A DNA stretch of 20,079 nucleotides from Paramacrobiotus richtersi (GCA_034698045.1 JAQGAU010001291.1:1-20079), one strand, 5' to 3'. Numbered from the stretch's first letter, positions 1-9,900 are shown. A program made the numbers and translations. The notes: generated by a model not told the origin, from the letters alone.

Positions 1-87
1 GGCGATGGTTACAAAGGGGACCCGGCAATAATGTCCGGGGGGACATTCTGGCGGGGGGGACATAATTGCCGGTTACAGACGCGGCTA
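1..87. repeat. GC-rich flank with a 15-bp inverted pair
   Basis: A G-rich stretch holds ccggcaataatgtcc at 22-36 and its near-perfect reverse complement ggacataattgccgg at 58-72 (one mismatch), separated by a second small gtcc/ggac palindrome. It ends in ggttacagacgcgg (71-84), which resembles ggttacacaggcgg near 8590 at the end of the motif cluster at 8160-8605. I infer that both stretches belong to one class of short GC-rich dispersed repeats. No coding potential is seen. The element starting at 88 interrupts this region. Confidence 0.5.
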
Positions 88-485
88 CTGTCAAATCGCG
101 AAAGCAAGGACCAGTTCGTCCGGGCAGGCTGACTGCCCGTACCGCGGGCTGCGGCTACGTTCAAAACCGTTCACAATCTGCCTGCTGTGATTCAGTGAAT
201 TCCACGCTGAATTTATTTTATAATGAACTTACAGTTTTCGATTATGTATTTTTTTGCGACTTTTCGCATCCTCCTAAAATTTCCTCGTTGTCGTAATCTG
301 GTAATCCACAACTGAGAGTCTCATGATCACGTCGGAGAAGATTCTCGTCAACCAATCTGTGGATCGTTCTTAATCTTCCGTCAAGAGTCCCTACCTCACA
401 AGTTCTCCCCGTGAAAGATCTCGCGATTTCTTAGTCTTCCCAAATCTCCTGACCTACCAGCGCAAGCCGGAGAAGATAGCGACAC
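88..485 (+). repeat. Left inverted arm of the foldback element
   Basis: This arm pairs with 625-1089. The best-conserved part is the outer ~210 bp, including gcgaaagcaaggaccagttc near 99 and a shared gttcaaaaccgttcacaatctg-like block near 158. The inner part matches less closely but is recognisable around the gatcac/gtgatc segments near 325 and 790. The inner boundary is approximate. Confidence 0.7.
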
Positions 486-624
486 ACTGCTCGTTCTTCA
501 AATAAATGCTCTGCGGACTATGCTTGAAGTGGAAGTACGCATCAGTCCGACAATCAGGAAGAGCGGCCCGAAGAGTAGAACTTGCACTTTTGGCATTTGT
601 CCACGAAAAGCAGGCCCTTTCTTT

Positions 625-1089
625 AGCGCCTCACACTCGCTGCGACTCCGAGACAATACGCACAGGTCGGGCAGGAAGTTTGAAAAGACTGCGAAAAATC
701 GCGAAATCTTTAGGTTCTTCACGGGAAACGATGCAGGTCGTGAGGGAAGCCGATCCAGTGCAGATTGGTTGACAAGAATCTCTGACATGATCACGATACT
801 CTCCTGCAGTTATGGTTCTGGATTCTCTACACCAGCGTTGCCACTCATTCTAAACTGATAGCTAATTTACAAAATCTACATCTATCAAATTACGACAACG
901 AGAACTTTTCAGTGGGAAAAGTCGAAAAAAGTACAGAATCAAAAAATTCAAAATTAATCATAAAATAAATCGTGAAATTCACTGAATCAGAGCTGACAGA
1001 TTGTGAACGGTTTTGAACGTAGCTGCAGCCCGCGGTACGGGCAGCTAGCCTGCCCGGGCGAACTGGTCCTTGCTTTCGCGATTTAACAG
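625..1089 (-). repeat. Right inverted arm of the foldback element
   Basis: This is the reverse-complement partner of the left arm. It carries about 70 extra bases around 805-880 that the left arm lacks, so the arms have diverged by indels as well as substitutions. The inner boundary is approximate. Confidence 0.7.
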
Positions 1090-1657
1090 TAATAATTCTG
1101 CCATTTCCAGCCGTATTGAGAATATGGATATGCTGTATAACAGTAAATATGAGTTGATTAAGGCTCAAATTGCCAGTCTGGCGACCGAAACAGAGGTTCT
1201 TGAGAAAGGTAAGAAGGCAGTTGCCGCATCAGCAGCTGTAGTTAAGTCTGTTGTTTCGTCAGGCACAGGAAAGCCCACAGACAGCGCGAAGTCAGTTTCA
1301 TATGCCGAAGCGGCAAAATTATATCAGGTTCCTGTACGGGACAATGTGCCACTTGGCAAACAGCAGTCTCCGGCCGTCGTCGGCAAAAGTCGTAACGATC
1401 ATTATGTCGCCCCAGTGGCTCCTAGTTTTAGGGTTTCCAGTCCACCTGATGCTGTAAGTTGCAAGCCACCTCGGCCTTTAGGCTGGACGTCCAACTATGG
1501 AAAGCTGAAAAGCGTGGAAAGAGGAGAGACCAAATGGTTGCCGTATCTGTTGGGGCATTTCAAGAAAGGTTACTACAATGGCTTCAGTGTCAGCCAGGAC
1601 TTCCGAAGCCGACTAAGCCAAATCGTGATGCCATTCTGCATCCATGGATATCCTTAA
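1090..1657 (+). pseudogene. Retroelement ORF1/gag-like fragment
   Basis: One frame stays open from the right edge of the foldback element to a stop at 1657, about 188 codons. The beginning looks like a helical/coiled-coil segment (ELIKAQIASLATETEVLEKG). It is followed by an Ala/Ser/Pro-rich linker containing SYAEAAKLYQVPV and a segment ending WLPYLLGHFKKGYYNGF. Coiled coil, low-complexity linker and an SYAEAA-type motif are usual in gag/ORF1 proteins of retroelements, and the last segment faintly recalls DIRS-type elements. The family assignment is weak. No start codon belongs to it, because its 5' part would lie beyond the element inserted at 88-1089. I infer a remnant rather than a working gene. 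Confidence 0.35.
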
Positions 1658-1814
1658 TTAGGCTTCAGATTTCAGATAAGAAACCACAGAAAAAGGAGCT
1701 TTCTCGGGTTCTTTTGAGCTCCTTGCCAAATCGGCGAATCACACATCATCTCTCGCTGTAGTCGGCTGTACCTACTCGGCTGGAATTACGGATCAATCGT
1801 TCAGGAGCGCCAAA
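1658..1814. other. Non-coding interval between the retroelement fragment and the putative LTR
   Basis: No recognisable protein is seen. The interval ends in aggagcgccaaa just before the TGTAAC that may start an LTR. This would be the 3' internal end of a decayed LTR retroelement if the LTR call is right. Confidence 0.25.
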
Positions 1815-2112
1815 TGTAACTACGAGACTGAAGTACACCTTAAACAGGATAAATACTGCCTAAGGGGGGCTAGAATATAATAGAGGAGACATATCCCAAG
1901 AGGAACTGCAAGAGCTGCGGGGGAATATTTATTGAGAACCTTCTTCCACATCGACTTAGGACTTAATGATCAGGCTGCTTGTCATCCATAGAACATGCCA
2001 TATTGGCTAATAACATCTCCATATGTAACTATCATCATAGGGCGTCAGCCCTGTACACTAACTTAACATCATACAATAGGTAATGATCGTACGCGGGTGT
2101 CAGCCCGTTACA
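1815..2112 (+). repeat. Putative LTR with TGTAAC...GTTACA ends
   Basis: The 298-bp interval begins with TGTAAC and ends with GTTACA, a perfect 6-bp inverted pair and the TG...CA form of LTR retrotransposon ends. It contains an A/T-rich tataatagag near 1876. It also holds two related blocks about 54 bp apart near its end, gggcgtcagccctgtacacta (around 2040) and gggtgtcagcccgttacacta (around 2095). The flanks do not show a target duplication, and no second LTR copy is present in the window. It may be a solo or 3' LTR of the element whose fragment lies at 1090-1657. This is inference. Confidence 0.4.
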
Positions 2113-2113
2113 C

Positions 2114-2727
2114 TATTTCTCCCCACGGTAATAAAATGGTCCGTTCTATCCGTTGCAATCAAATCGGCTTGAAAAAAAATCCTAGGGGGACGGAAATGAG
2201 ATCGGCTCTGGTACCGGTAACCCGGCCAGTGTTCGAAATGAATTCTATTGGTTTGTTCTCAGCAGGTTCTTCCTATTTCTTCGTCACGGTATTAAAATGG
2301 TCCGTTCTATCCGTTGAAATCAAATTGGCTTGAAAACAGATCCTAGTGGGACGGAAATGAGATCGGCTCTGGTACCGGTGACCCGGCCAGTGTTCAAAAT
2401 GAATTCTATTGGTTTGTTCTCAGCAGGTTCTTCCTATTTCTTCGTCACGGTATTAAAATGGTCCGTTCTATCCGTTGAAATCAAATTGGCTTGAGAAAAA
2501 AATCCTGGTGGGACGGAAATGAGATCGGCTCTGGTACCGGTAACCCGGCCAGTGTTCAAAATGAATTCTATTGGTTTGTTCTCGGCAGGTTCTTCCTATT
2601 TCTTCGCCACGGTATTAAAATGGTCCGTTTTATCCGTTGAAATCAAATTGGCTTGAAAAAAAATCCTAGTGGGACGGAAATGAGATCGGCTTTGGTACCG
2701 GTGACCTGGCCAGTGTTCAAAATGAAC
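2114..2727. repeat. ~161-bp tandem repeat, 3.8 copies
   Basis: Units start with tatttct at 2114, 2274, 2435 and 2597, giving periods of 160, 161 and 162 bp. The last unit stops after about 131 bp at ~2727. Each unit holds attaaaatggtccgt, gacggaaatgagatcgg, the palindromic ggtacc and a gaattctattggtttgttctc block. The copies are well over 90% alike by eye, and length differences are mostly in the A-run after ggcttga. An open frame at 2097-2333 simply crosses the repeats. This is satellite-like non-coding DNA, and it directly abuts the putative LTR. Confidence 0.9.
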
Positions 2728-2859
2728 TGTTATTTTGTACGTTGTATCGCGTTTGACTAGAGATATTGTAGAATCTTGGTTTGGAAGCCATGCTAGTTTG
2801 TTTCAGGAATCAAAATCTTGTGGACGGAAGGGACAAAAGATACAAGAGCTTTGAATTAT

Positions 2860-4532
2860 CTACTCGGTTACAACATTTGTGCACACCTGAGCAATTTTCC
2901 AGGGGGTAGCAAACTCCGACAAGCGTTCCATATCTGTCGCGCTCAAGTCACGAAGGCCGTTGTTTAACGTGTCCCAGAAATCATCTGCCGTCAGTGGACG
3001 AGAGATACGCTGACTGCAGGTTCCAACGGCAATGAAATCTCGGTCATTTTGGCCGATGTTGTCCAGTTCCTCGTTGACTCCGACCTACTTCAAGACAACC
3101 TGCTTGCCAACACCCGCCAGCGATACCAAGATTTTCCGCAAGGCATTGACACAGTTGGAAGCTTCAACATGTCAATGCCATTCTTCGGCTAGTAGCAAGA
3201 CGGGGACAGTCGTCAGTCCCTTTGCGGCCATCAGGCGCTGCAGAAACTGGGTCGGCAAGTCGGGGTTTCCAAGCGTCCGTACTTCACTGGTCTTATCCTG
3301 AACGCCTCATATACACGTAACAGATCGTCCGAGACGCTTCCGCCATACAATACCAACAACGTGGTCTGTGGTGTCCACAGCAGTTGTACAGGCACGCCGC
3401 AATGTGATACACGTTGTCCATATAATCCGGACCAGAATACTGCAGGGAAACAACAAGTACACGGCGGATGCCATTCAGTGTGAGGATCGCGTTCCACGTT
3501 CGGCACACCCCACGGAGCCGGCTCTGGATGGATGGATGGTTATCAGACACACAAAATCTGAGAGAAAATGGGCCAATCGCGGTAAAGCGATTACATGTTA
3601 CCGTCACAATGGGGCATGGATGTGAAGCGGATAAACGAAGTTTTCAGATAGTCGGCTCCAGTTTTGAGTAGGTAAGGCACCAGTTTGTTCTAGAAAAGGA
3701 AAATCATATTGCAGTGCAGTAAATTTCGTCGTGGGCCAAGCGCAAGTAAGACGGCAATGTTAAGTTCGGCCGGCCAGCAAAAGTTGCACCCGTACCCAAG
3801 GACACGGTCTTGTGTATGTTGTTATCTGGCTACCACTTACAATAGACCCGTAATATCTTTTTCAGATAGCGGCTCGTTGCGCTCGATTATCGAGAAGTTT
3901 CCCGGAATCGACAATTCCTTGTGAACTCCATGCTGTCCAACGTTGAGTACGTGAGTAGCCATCATCCAGTACTGGCGCTGCCGGCAGCGCCCGTTAAAAG
4001 TGGCGATCAGCTCAGCATCTGAAGTAAAGAATTCCGCAAGTTGCTTGGGTACCACAACCAGCTCTCTAGCAAACTCATCGTCCGTTAATCGCCGAGCATC
4101 CAAGCTCTCTTCGCTAGATCTATGCTTAATGCGCCTTTCCACAACGATCCGTTGTAGTTCACGATCCTGATGATCTGGCAGAGTGACACTGACCAAGCCG
4201 AAAGAATCATGCAGGAAGCTAGGATACCATTTCCACCTGTCCCCAGCATTCAGACGCAGCAGCACCTCCACTGGTACCCTCGGCATAGTCTCCAGACCAT
4301 GATTAACGCGCAGCCCAGTTTCATTCAAGCAGCTGGTGTAACACCGACGATAAATGCGGTCCAAGGGAATCATCTGGGAACCCGAGTGTCCACTCCCCCC
4401 AAAATCAACAACAAGGCCTTCAGCCAGAGCATGGGTAACGCGGCCAGTGTGGAACAGTTGATCATCTCCGAGCACATCGAGGCTGTTCCAGGTGAATGCT
4501 GCATTGTCAAAAGGCATCCGATCGTTTTCCAT
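2860..4532 (-). pseudogene. F-box-like family gene, first exon open, second exon broken (copy 1)
   Basis: ATG at 4532 opens a 230-codon exon ending at 3841. The donor GTAAGT starts at 3840 and the acceptor tttctag ends at 3690 (151-nt intron). Exon 1 carries the family's N-terminal domain: TWNSLDVLGDDQLFHTGRV (residues 14-32), GLVVDF (39-44), a VEVLLRL...DRWKWYP block (88-104) and FARELVVVPKQLAEFF (154-169). After splicing, the frame leads into RLRGVCRTWNAIL, which looks like the second half of an F-box and suggests an SCF ubiquitin-ligase adaptor. Exon 2 is decayed: TGA at 3646-3644, a frameshift near 3395, another near 3290, TGA at 3174-3172 and TAG at 3087-3085. The readable C-terminus runs to a TAG at 2860. 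If the intron is not spliced, exon 1 reads only one more codon before a stop at 3837. Other family members lie at 7149, 10971 and 17233. The family name rests on the F-box-like motif and my memory of tardigrade proteins. Confidence 0.6.
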
Positions 4533-5407
4533 AGCTGTATGACAAAGATAACTTGGACCTAAAACGAGAGAACAACACTTGGATCGGAAAGGGTCGCAGT
4601 ATTACGAGTCTACAGGTGGTCAACACGACAGCACTATCATACAGAAAACCAAGAAAAAATAGAAAACCCGAGCATTATGTTCGGCATGTCCTGCATCCAA
4701 GCTAAACTGATGCTGCACCACGCGCTGCGTGCTGGTCCGTCGGCATCGCGCTAAAATACGGCATGCGACGGGCTGGGTCGGAGCATGGCACACTATTGGC
4801 CGGAATAATACCAAAGCGGCGTGGTACATTTTCAGCTGAAGATGCAGTACTATTGCCGCGGCGTTCTCGAAGGCTGTCTGCATTCACTTCATTAATTTTC
4901 TTGCCGTGCAGCTGACAATAATCTACATAAGCATTTATTTAGCGCTGAATTTGCTTGTAACAGTGTGGATGTGCGCGAAGAGAGAGATGTGACTAGACAT
5001 TCTACGGTACATCGTATTAGTTATCGTCTAACGTTATGTCTCTAAAAACCGCCACATTTCCGATGATTCCGATTTCAGCCAACAAACCAGCATATGCACT
5101 TGCAAGTTTATCGATAATTTGCCAATTAATCGTATAACTTCAAACGGATCGAGAAATCATAAACCTAGCAAACCCCATAACTGTCAGAATACAACAAAAA
5201 AAATTTCTTGCGAGTAACCGATTTTCATCAAAGTAAACAGGAACACAGGGAAGAATGGGAAATAACATTCAACGTGAAAAACGCTCACAAGGGAACCAGC
5301 GTAATGCCGACAACTGGGACCATCATCAGTATAAACTATAAAGTACCACAATCAAATGAACCTTGTACAAACGCAGACTAAAGATACGTATCTGGATACT
5401 AAAGATG
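4533..5407. other. Intergenic region between the copy 1 pseudogene and the BTB gene
   Basis: This lies upstream of copy 1 and downstream of the BTB gene, both on the minus strand. A minus-strand acceptor-like ttatctttgtcatacag sits directly before the copy 1 ATG, so a 5' untranslated exon in this interval is possible. Two overlapping minus-strand frames at 4620-4887 (87 and 61 codons) show no recognisable domain. An aaataaa on the minus strand near 4937 could serve as a distant poly(A) signal for the BTB gene. Nothing else is recognised. Confidence 0.35.
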
Positions 5408-6433
5408 CTAAGAGAAAAGATCTCCACCGATCATCTTCTGCTCGCACATGTCGCACAGATCCTGCAGATCATACTTTTTCCCCGCCAAGAACACATCCTC
5501 AATAAAATCATCAATATCTCCCACGCGACCAGTATAGACATAATCCAGCACCGCCTCAACAACTTTGCCATCGAAATCCCCCATCTCGCACTGCCAGCTG
5601 GCCTCCTTGGACAAACTGTGCTCAAACATGGCGACAAACACCGATGATCGCGCCGCCAGGAACGCTCGATGGGCGGGGAACACTTTCCCGTCACGTGCGA
5701 TGAGCTGGCAGTCGGAAACGGTCTCGTTCAGGCGCAACTGGGCAAACTGGTCGGCCATGGTCTGCAGGCTGGTGACTTGGCGCGGAGTGGCCAGATAGCT
5801 GTGCGAGGTGACGTGGAACTTGACATCCAGCAACCACGCGCAAGTAGCCACCTGAATGTTACGATCCAGGACGGCAGTGCTGCGCGATGGACGGTTAACA
5901 GCATCAGTCCACCACTCGGGAGCGATCCAGCCGACTTCACTATCTTTAGCAGTGCACTCGATCTCGCCCGAATCCCCCGCACTAGCCTCCACCCTGTAAT
6001 ACACTAATTGATGACGGTTTGCGGCAAAGGATTTCAAAATTGAAAGGATTTGCGCAGCCAGAGTGCACACTGAATGGAGCAACATACGGCATCATACCGT
6101 TGCAGAAAAATGCGTGGTACCTAGTACTTACGTCATGCAATGTGAGAAATGCAGCACCAACTGGGAATGTTTGGTCCGCAAGTATTGCGCAGGTAGCAGG
6201 ACGGAATGAATAGCTCGGCCATCGTTAGCCACCTTCAAGGTCCACACGGACGGCGGAACTTCCGGGAATTCTCGCTGCTCAGGCACTTCAATAAAGGTTT
6301 GGTAGTAGCTTGTCTCGATTGGATTGTTGTTGTCGTTGACCAGTTCAAAATTGCTACCCGGCAGAGAACAGCTTAGGTTCAAAAGCAAGCGTTTTCCGTC
6401 AAGAATCGTCGTTTCTGGTTTGGAGGACGCCAT
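5408..6433 (-). CDS. BTB/POZ-domain protein, SPOP-like architecture (two exons, 295 aa)
   Basis: Exon 1 runs from ATG at 6433 to 6132, with donor gtaagt at 6131. The intron is 138 nt, with acceptor attacag ending at 5994. Exon 2 runs 5993-5408 and stops TAG. The splice joins a split Thr codon and keeps the frame. Residues about 184-292 form a BTB domain: VSDCQLIARDGKVFPAHRAF, then LAARSSVFVAMFEHS, then VVEAVLDYVYTGRV and KYDLQDLC. BTB domains of this kind dimerise and bind cullin-3, which makes such proteins substrate adaptors of a CUL3 ubiquitin ligase. The first ~170 residues would then be the substrate-binding part. In this position SPOP-type proteins carry a MATH domain, but here similarity is too weak for me to confirm it (WTLKVANDG and CAWLLDVKFHV could be its strands). 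No BACK domain follows the BTB. No breaks are visible, so the gene appears intact. Confidence 0.85.
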
Positions 6434-7148
6434 TGTCGAAATGGTATGATGCAGGATTCGGTAAAGACAGCCCACTGGTCCGAAGAACGACAATAATCTG
6501 TCGCATGTAAAAAAACTCTAACACGGGAATCAGTAGACTGGACTGGACAGAAATTTGATAGAAGTTACATACGACTCGTTAGGGATGTGACAAAATGGAG
6601 GAAGGTTTTAATAAAATTTTAGAAAAAAATGCGAAATTCACATACGGATCGCTGCACATCCGTATCGCTGCAGATCCGTATCGAGTCGAAGTTGACTGGC
6701 GTTGTGGCAGAAGTTCCGCCTTATGTAATTTTCCTGTCACCGCCCCATGCATTCGTGCTTCGTACAAACCAATCAAGAACAGTCAGAACACGGCAAGTAT
6801 GTTGTGTGCATGCTGCACTGTAATAAGTGCGCCGAGCATGACCCTACACTGGCAAACAAGGGCGTGGAACGACCAAATTAGAGTTAATCCATAAATGCCA
6901 TCATTGATACCGTGCGCAAACATCCTTAAACATGAACCGACAACGTTTGCAACAAAAAAACAGTCATAGCATGAAACAAACGACAAACATAGACTTGAGT
7001 GGAACAGCTTTTGCCCAGCGGTTCACCGGATAGTTCTCCTTCAATACCAATATCACGCATGTTCTGTCTGGAGAAACTGCACCATCTGTAGCAAAGTAAG
7101 AATGAATCAGACCGGATTACAAAAAAGCGAACAACCTCAGGAATGGTT
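6434..7148. other. Intergenic, no supported gene
   Basis: This is the upstream region of the BTB gene. Frames at 6595-6894 (+) and 6579-6986 (-) overlap each other and show no domain. A small 16-bp direct repeat, atccgtatcgctgca, begins at 6658 and repeats partly at 6674, with an inverted tacggat at 6643-6649. I see no promoter motif that I trust. Confidence 0.4.
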
Positions 7149-7680
7149 TTTGGTTCATTCGACTCTTCGATATGCTCGGATTTCGCTGTTACGGGAGACG
7201 ACGGCCTCTTGCATCACGTAAGACAACGGTCTCCTAACTCTCCTTGTTGCTTTTTTACTACCGGAAAGCGTTGGTTCCTGTGCCACTTGGGAAGACCCAT
7301 TTCTATCACCGCCAGGGACTGAAGAATGTTCCGAGAATGAATGAATCCGTAGAAGCGCTGTTACAGCTGCAACCGGATGACCCGTGGAAATGGTTCCCAG
7401 CAACGAATATTTATTGGACTGTAACTACTCGCTCCTGAAGGTTTTTACCGGATTATAAAGCAGGATTTATCACCAGAGTTTCCGTAGCAAAAGGACGCCA
7501 AAATTGCAGCAGTTGTCGGGTAGCAACTCGGTTCCCCGTTGGTTGCAGCAGAAGGAAAGCAAAGGGTGGAAGACGGATTTCTTTATTACGTTTCTGTGCA
7601 ATTGCATCGGCGGTCACCTTGGGAGGTCAAAATTAGTAAGCTGCCGTTTAATGTGGCAGGAGCTGGTTGCCTGCCTTGAA
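7149..7680 (+). pseudogene. F-box-like family, decayed N-terminal domain (copy 2)
   Basis: Pieces of the copy 1 N-terminal domain are found in order but in different frames. GDDGLLHHVR (near 7195-7225) matches GDDQLFHTGR. A block containing VEALLQLQPDDPWKWFPATN (near 7350-7410) matches VEVLLRLNAGDRWKWYP. A third stretch, EDGFLYYVSVQLHRRSPWEV (near 7568-7627), runs into a TGA at 7676. At least two frameshifts separate these pieces, and no F-box half follows. Instead a retroelement 3' end begins within ~60 bp. I infer a dead copy, possibly truncated by that insertion. The alignment to copy 1 was made by eye. Confidence 0.55.
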
Positions 7681-7734
7681 ACTTTTCCGTATTTTAAGGT
7701 GCGATCCGTACGTGTACCTTGAGATCACGCCGTT

Positions 7735-8034
7735 GCATCTGCGAGTTGGCCACATTCCGTTAATTTACGACAGTTACGCTACAGTGCGCTAATGGATCGC
7801 TACATAGTTCAGCCAATCGGTTTCGAGACAATGGGGACCTGGGGCATGCAGGCCAAGGCTTTTGTGAAGGATTTAGGACGGAGAATACGAGAAAGCAAAG
7901 GAAACCCCCGCACCACAGAATTCTTTTGACAACGGATCAGCGTAGAAATTCATCGATGGAATGGAATCTGCCTTTTGGGGACTGTTGGCTCCACTAAGGA
8001 GATGGAAGTTGTGTTATTGTTGTTTAATGGGTAA
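7735..8034 (+). pseudogene. C-terminal end of a retroelement reverse-transcriptase polyprotein (fragment A)
   Basis: A frame from about 7744 to TAA at 8034 carries RYIVQPIGFETMGTWG, FVKDLGRRIRESKGNPRTTEF, then an in-frame TGA (7927-7929), then QRISVEIHRWNGICLLGTV. This Glu-Thr-Met-Gly-x-Trp / Gly-Arg-Arg / Gln-Arg-Ile-Ser-x-x-Ile-x-Arg pattern matches, from memory, the extreme C-terminus of reverse-transcriptase proteins widespread in invertebrate genomes. It is paralogous to the same region of the fragment at 12539-13571. The fragment is strongly 5'-truncated, as expected for target-primed reverse transcription, and it is broken by one stop. A T/G-rich tail follows (8035-8150), and no poly(A) tract is seen. 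Confidence 0.6.
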
Positions 8035-8159
8035 CTGCTGTTGTTGTCTCAGCTTTGATGCACGAGTGTCTGGAATAAGCTGAATAAGGATATATTTATG
8101 AGAAAAATTTATGGGTTTTTGTTGTAATTTTGTTGTTGTCGAAACAGCCCTCTGGTGTC

Positions 8160-8605
8160 CAGTCTCACCCGGACACTTTTCCCCGATGAGTTCAACAACC
8201 CGGACACTTTTCTCCTATCATGGCAGCCGGACAATGTTTCCCAGGCCTTGCCGTTATCCGGGAAGTTCCCCGTAGCCCGGAAACTACTTCTATAGTCTGA
8301 TGGATGCCGGACACATTTCTCCAGTGGGTTTTACTGGCCGGACACGCTGGGGAAAAGTGTCCGGCACCAGCATACCAAGTGTCTGGCTTCCCAGAGAGTC
8401 TGGAAAAAGTATGCGCCTTGCTGAGCACGCCGGGGAATTGTGTCTAGGTCCGGCTGAACGTCAGGGGGAATTTGGCGGTCGAACGAAAGATTTTGGGTGG
8501 GCAAAACTTACGCCGGACGGTTTCTTAGCGGTTGCGAGGAAAAGTGTTCGAATGACGGGGTTTCCCGTCCGTCCCGACGGTTTTAGCGGTTACACAGGCG
8601 GATAA
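8160..8605. repeat. Cluster of CCGGACACTTTTCCCC-like motifs in both orientations
   Basis: ccggacacttttcccc occurs at 8169-8184, with close variants at 8200-8215, 8227-8242 and 8307-8322. An exact reverse complement, ggggaaaagtgtccgg, occurs at 8349-8364, facing a partial forward copy that starts at 8338. Weaker versions (ccggaaac, gccggacgg, aaaagtgttcg) continue to ~8560. The block ends in gcggttacacaggcgg, resembling the sequence at 71-84. An open frame at 8300-8605 has no recognisable content and its composition is set by the repeats. I have no assigned function for it. A satellite or internal repeats of a non-autonomous element are both possible. Confidence 0.7.
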
Positions 8606-9900
8606 ACGTCCAACGCATAGAAATCGGAGGCAGGTTGCATCGGGAATATTAATTGGTCACCCACTTCATGATTGTTATATTATATTGTTATTATTGGAAT
8701 GCTGATATGACACCGGAGTAGCTAAAACCATTTTACGAGAAACTTGCAATTGGACAAAATACTACTCAATTTTGGGATTCTTGAAATTCAAAAGTAATTG
8801 TAGAAATAAAAGCCATCACCCTTTTCGATTACGCTTGCGTTAGTTTGCATTAATAAACGTCTGCATTGGTTTTTCCGTTAATTTACTACCGCACCATGAT
8901 TGCTTTCGACCATGACCACCATGACCAATAATTTGACTCTGCGTGCCCAGCTCAAGCGAATGATTATTCAGGTATCTCTAATAGAACCTTTGTTCCTTTC
9001 CTTTTATGTATTGGGGTTTTGGTTGAGTACGACGTCCTCATTGCCATTATTCGGTTTACTGCATTTTAACTGGCAAAACACAAAAGTAAAACAATGTCAG
9101 GGGTGTACTACTGATTCTGGCTTATTGATACGAGTAGGAAAGTTTGATCTGTTTCGCGCTAACTATTAAGGTCCACATGAATGGACGTGAGATTATTTCG
9201 CAAGTTAAATTCGGGTCAGAGTGAGAAAGGATCAAAGTTCAGAGATAAGATAGCCGCACCTAACTGGCTTAAACTTTTTCACTCTCCCGCCTCTTCTCAC
9301 AGAAAACGGTGAAAATTTTACTGTACTCGAGAGTAGCGTAAAATGAATCTCACATGCCGAATTTTCCAACATGACCGAAGCAGCATCGCGTACTACTGTG
9401 CTTATGGTATACATACATGATACCGCGCAGATGTACCGCTACAGATGTAATGGCTATTTACGTTGTTGTTATATCATACTTCTTTTGTAGTGCAAATAAT
9501 TGATGAACTGACTCATAAACTGGTATCTCCTCTAATGCTGGTGAAGGTTAATAAGACGTGAGTGTAGTTTAAAGTTGATGGTCAGTGTACATGGTGCATC
9601 TTTGCACAAACAGAGTTCATTAGATGCCACTTAGTTAATTAACAGTATAAATTTAGTTAACTATAAAATGGCATCGGTGATAATTGTTATATTTTCGAAA
9701 GGTGACCGCAAACTGATAGAATTATTCAGGCCTGTAATTAGCGACTGTCTAATTTGCATTTAGCAGAATATATTGTTGAAAGTAAAGTCATAGTCTGACA
9801 TCTGATCTATGAGTTATGCATCCTCTGACTTGTACTGTGCACCCAATCCACTATCTGTCACCAGAACTATCCTGTGTAGGAGCGATTGAGGCGCAGTCTG
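8606..9900. other. Intergenic, no recognised gene
   Basis: This is mostly AT-rich. A possible start context, ccaccatgacc near 8919, is followed by 16 open codons and a donor-like caggtatct near 8970. No matching downstream exon was found, so I do not call a gene. An AATAAA-type attaataaacg occurs near 8850. A minus-strand frame at 9232-9414 has no recognisable domain. Confidence 0.35.

Larger units (their letters stand above)
88..1089. mobile_element. Foldback/MITE-like DNA transposon with long inverted arms and TA duplication
   Basis: The ends are inverted copies: ctgtcaaatcgcgaaagcaa at 88 and the reverse complement of a near-identical sequence ending at 1089 (ctgttaaatcgcgaaagcaa). TA lies immediately outside each end (86-87 and 1090-1091), as expected for a Tc1/mariner/pogo-type target duplication. 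Similarity between the arms extends far inward, roughly 88-485 against 625-1089 with one indel of about 70 bp, so nearly the whole element is an imperfect palindrome. Several short open frames cross it, but the same peptide is read outward on both strands because of the palindrome, so none looks like a real protein. It is non-autonomous, and its mobilising transposase is unknown. A transcript through it would fold into a long hairpin. Confidence 0.8.

Noticed and set aside
498..858. Overlapping open frames on both strands (up to 112 codons)
   Set aside because: They lie in the centre and arms of the palindromic element and have no recognisable content.
2097..2333. 78-codon plus-strand frame
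   Set aside because: It crosses two units of the 161-bp tandem repeat and breaks in the next units.
2114..2727. Repeat array considered as a CRISPR
   Set aside because: The units are ~161 bp and contiguous without unique spacers, and the genome is eukaryotic.
3032..3671. Plus-strand frames of 67-89 codons
   Set aside because: They are antisense to the decayed second exon of the F-box-like copy, where the minus strand carries the family motifs.
5565..6007. Plus-strand frames up to 112 codons
   Set aside because: They are antisense to the BTB domain exon. The minus strand has the conserved BTB residues and good splice sites.
8300..8605. 101-codon plus-strand frame
   Set aside because: It is composed of the repeated GC-rich motifs and has no domain.
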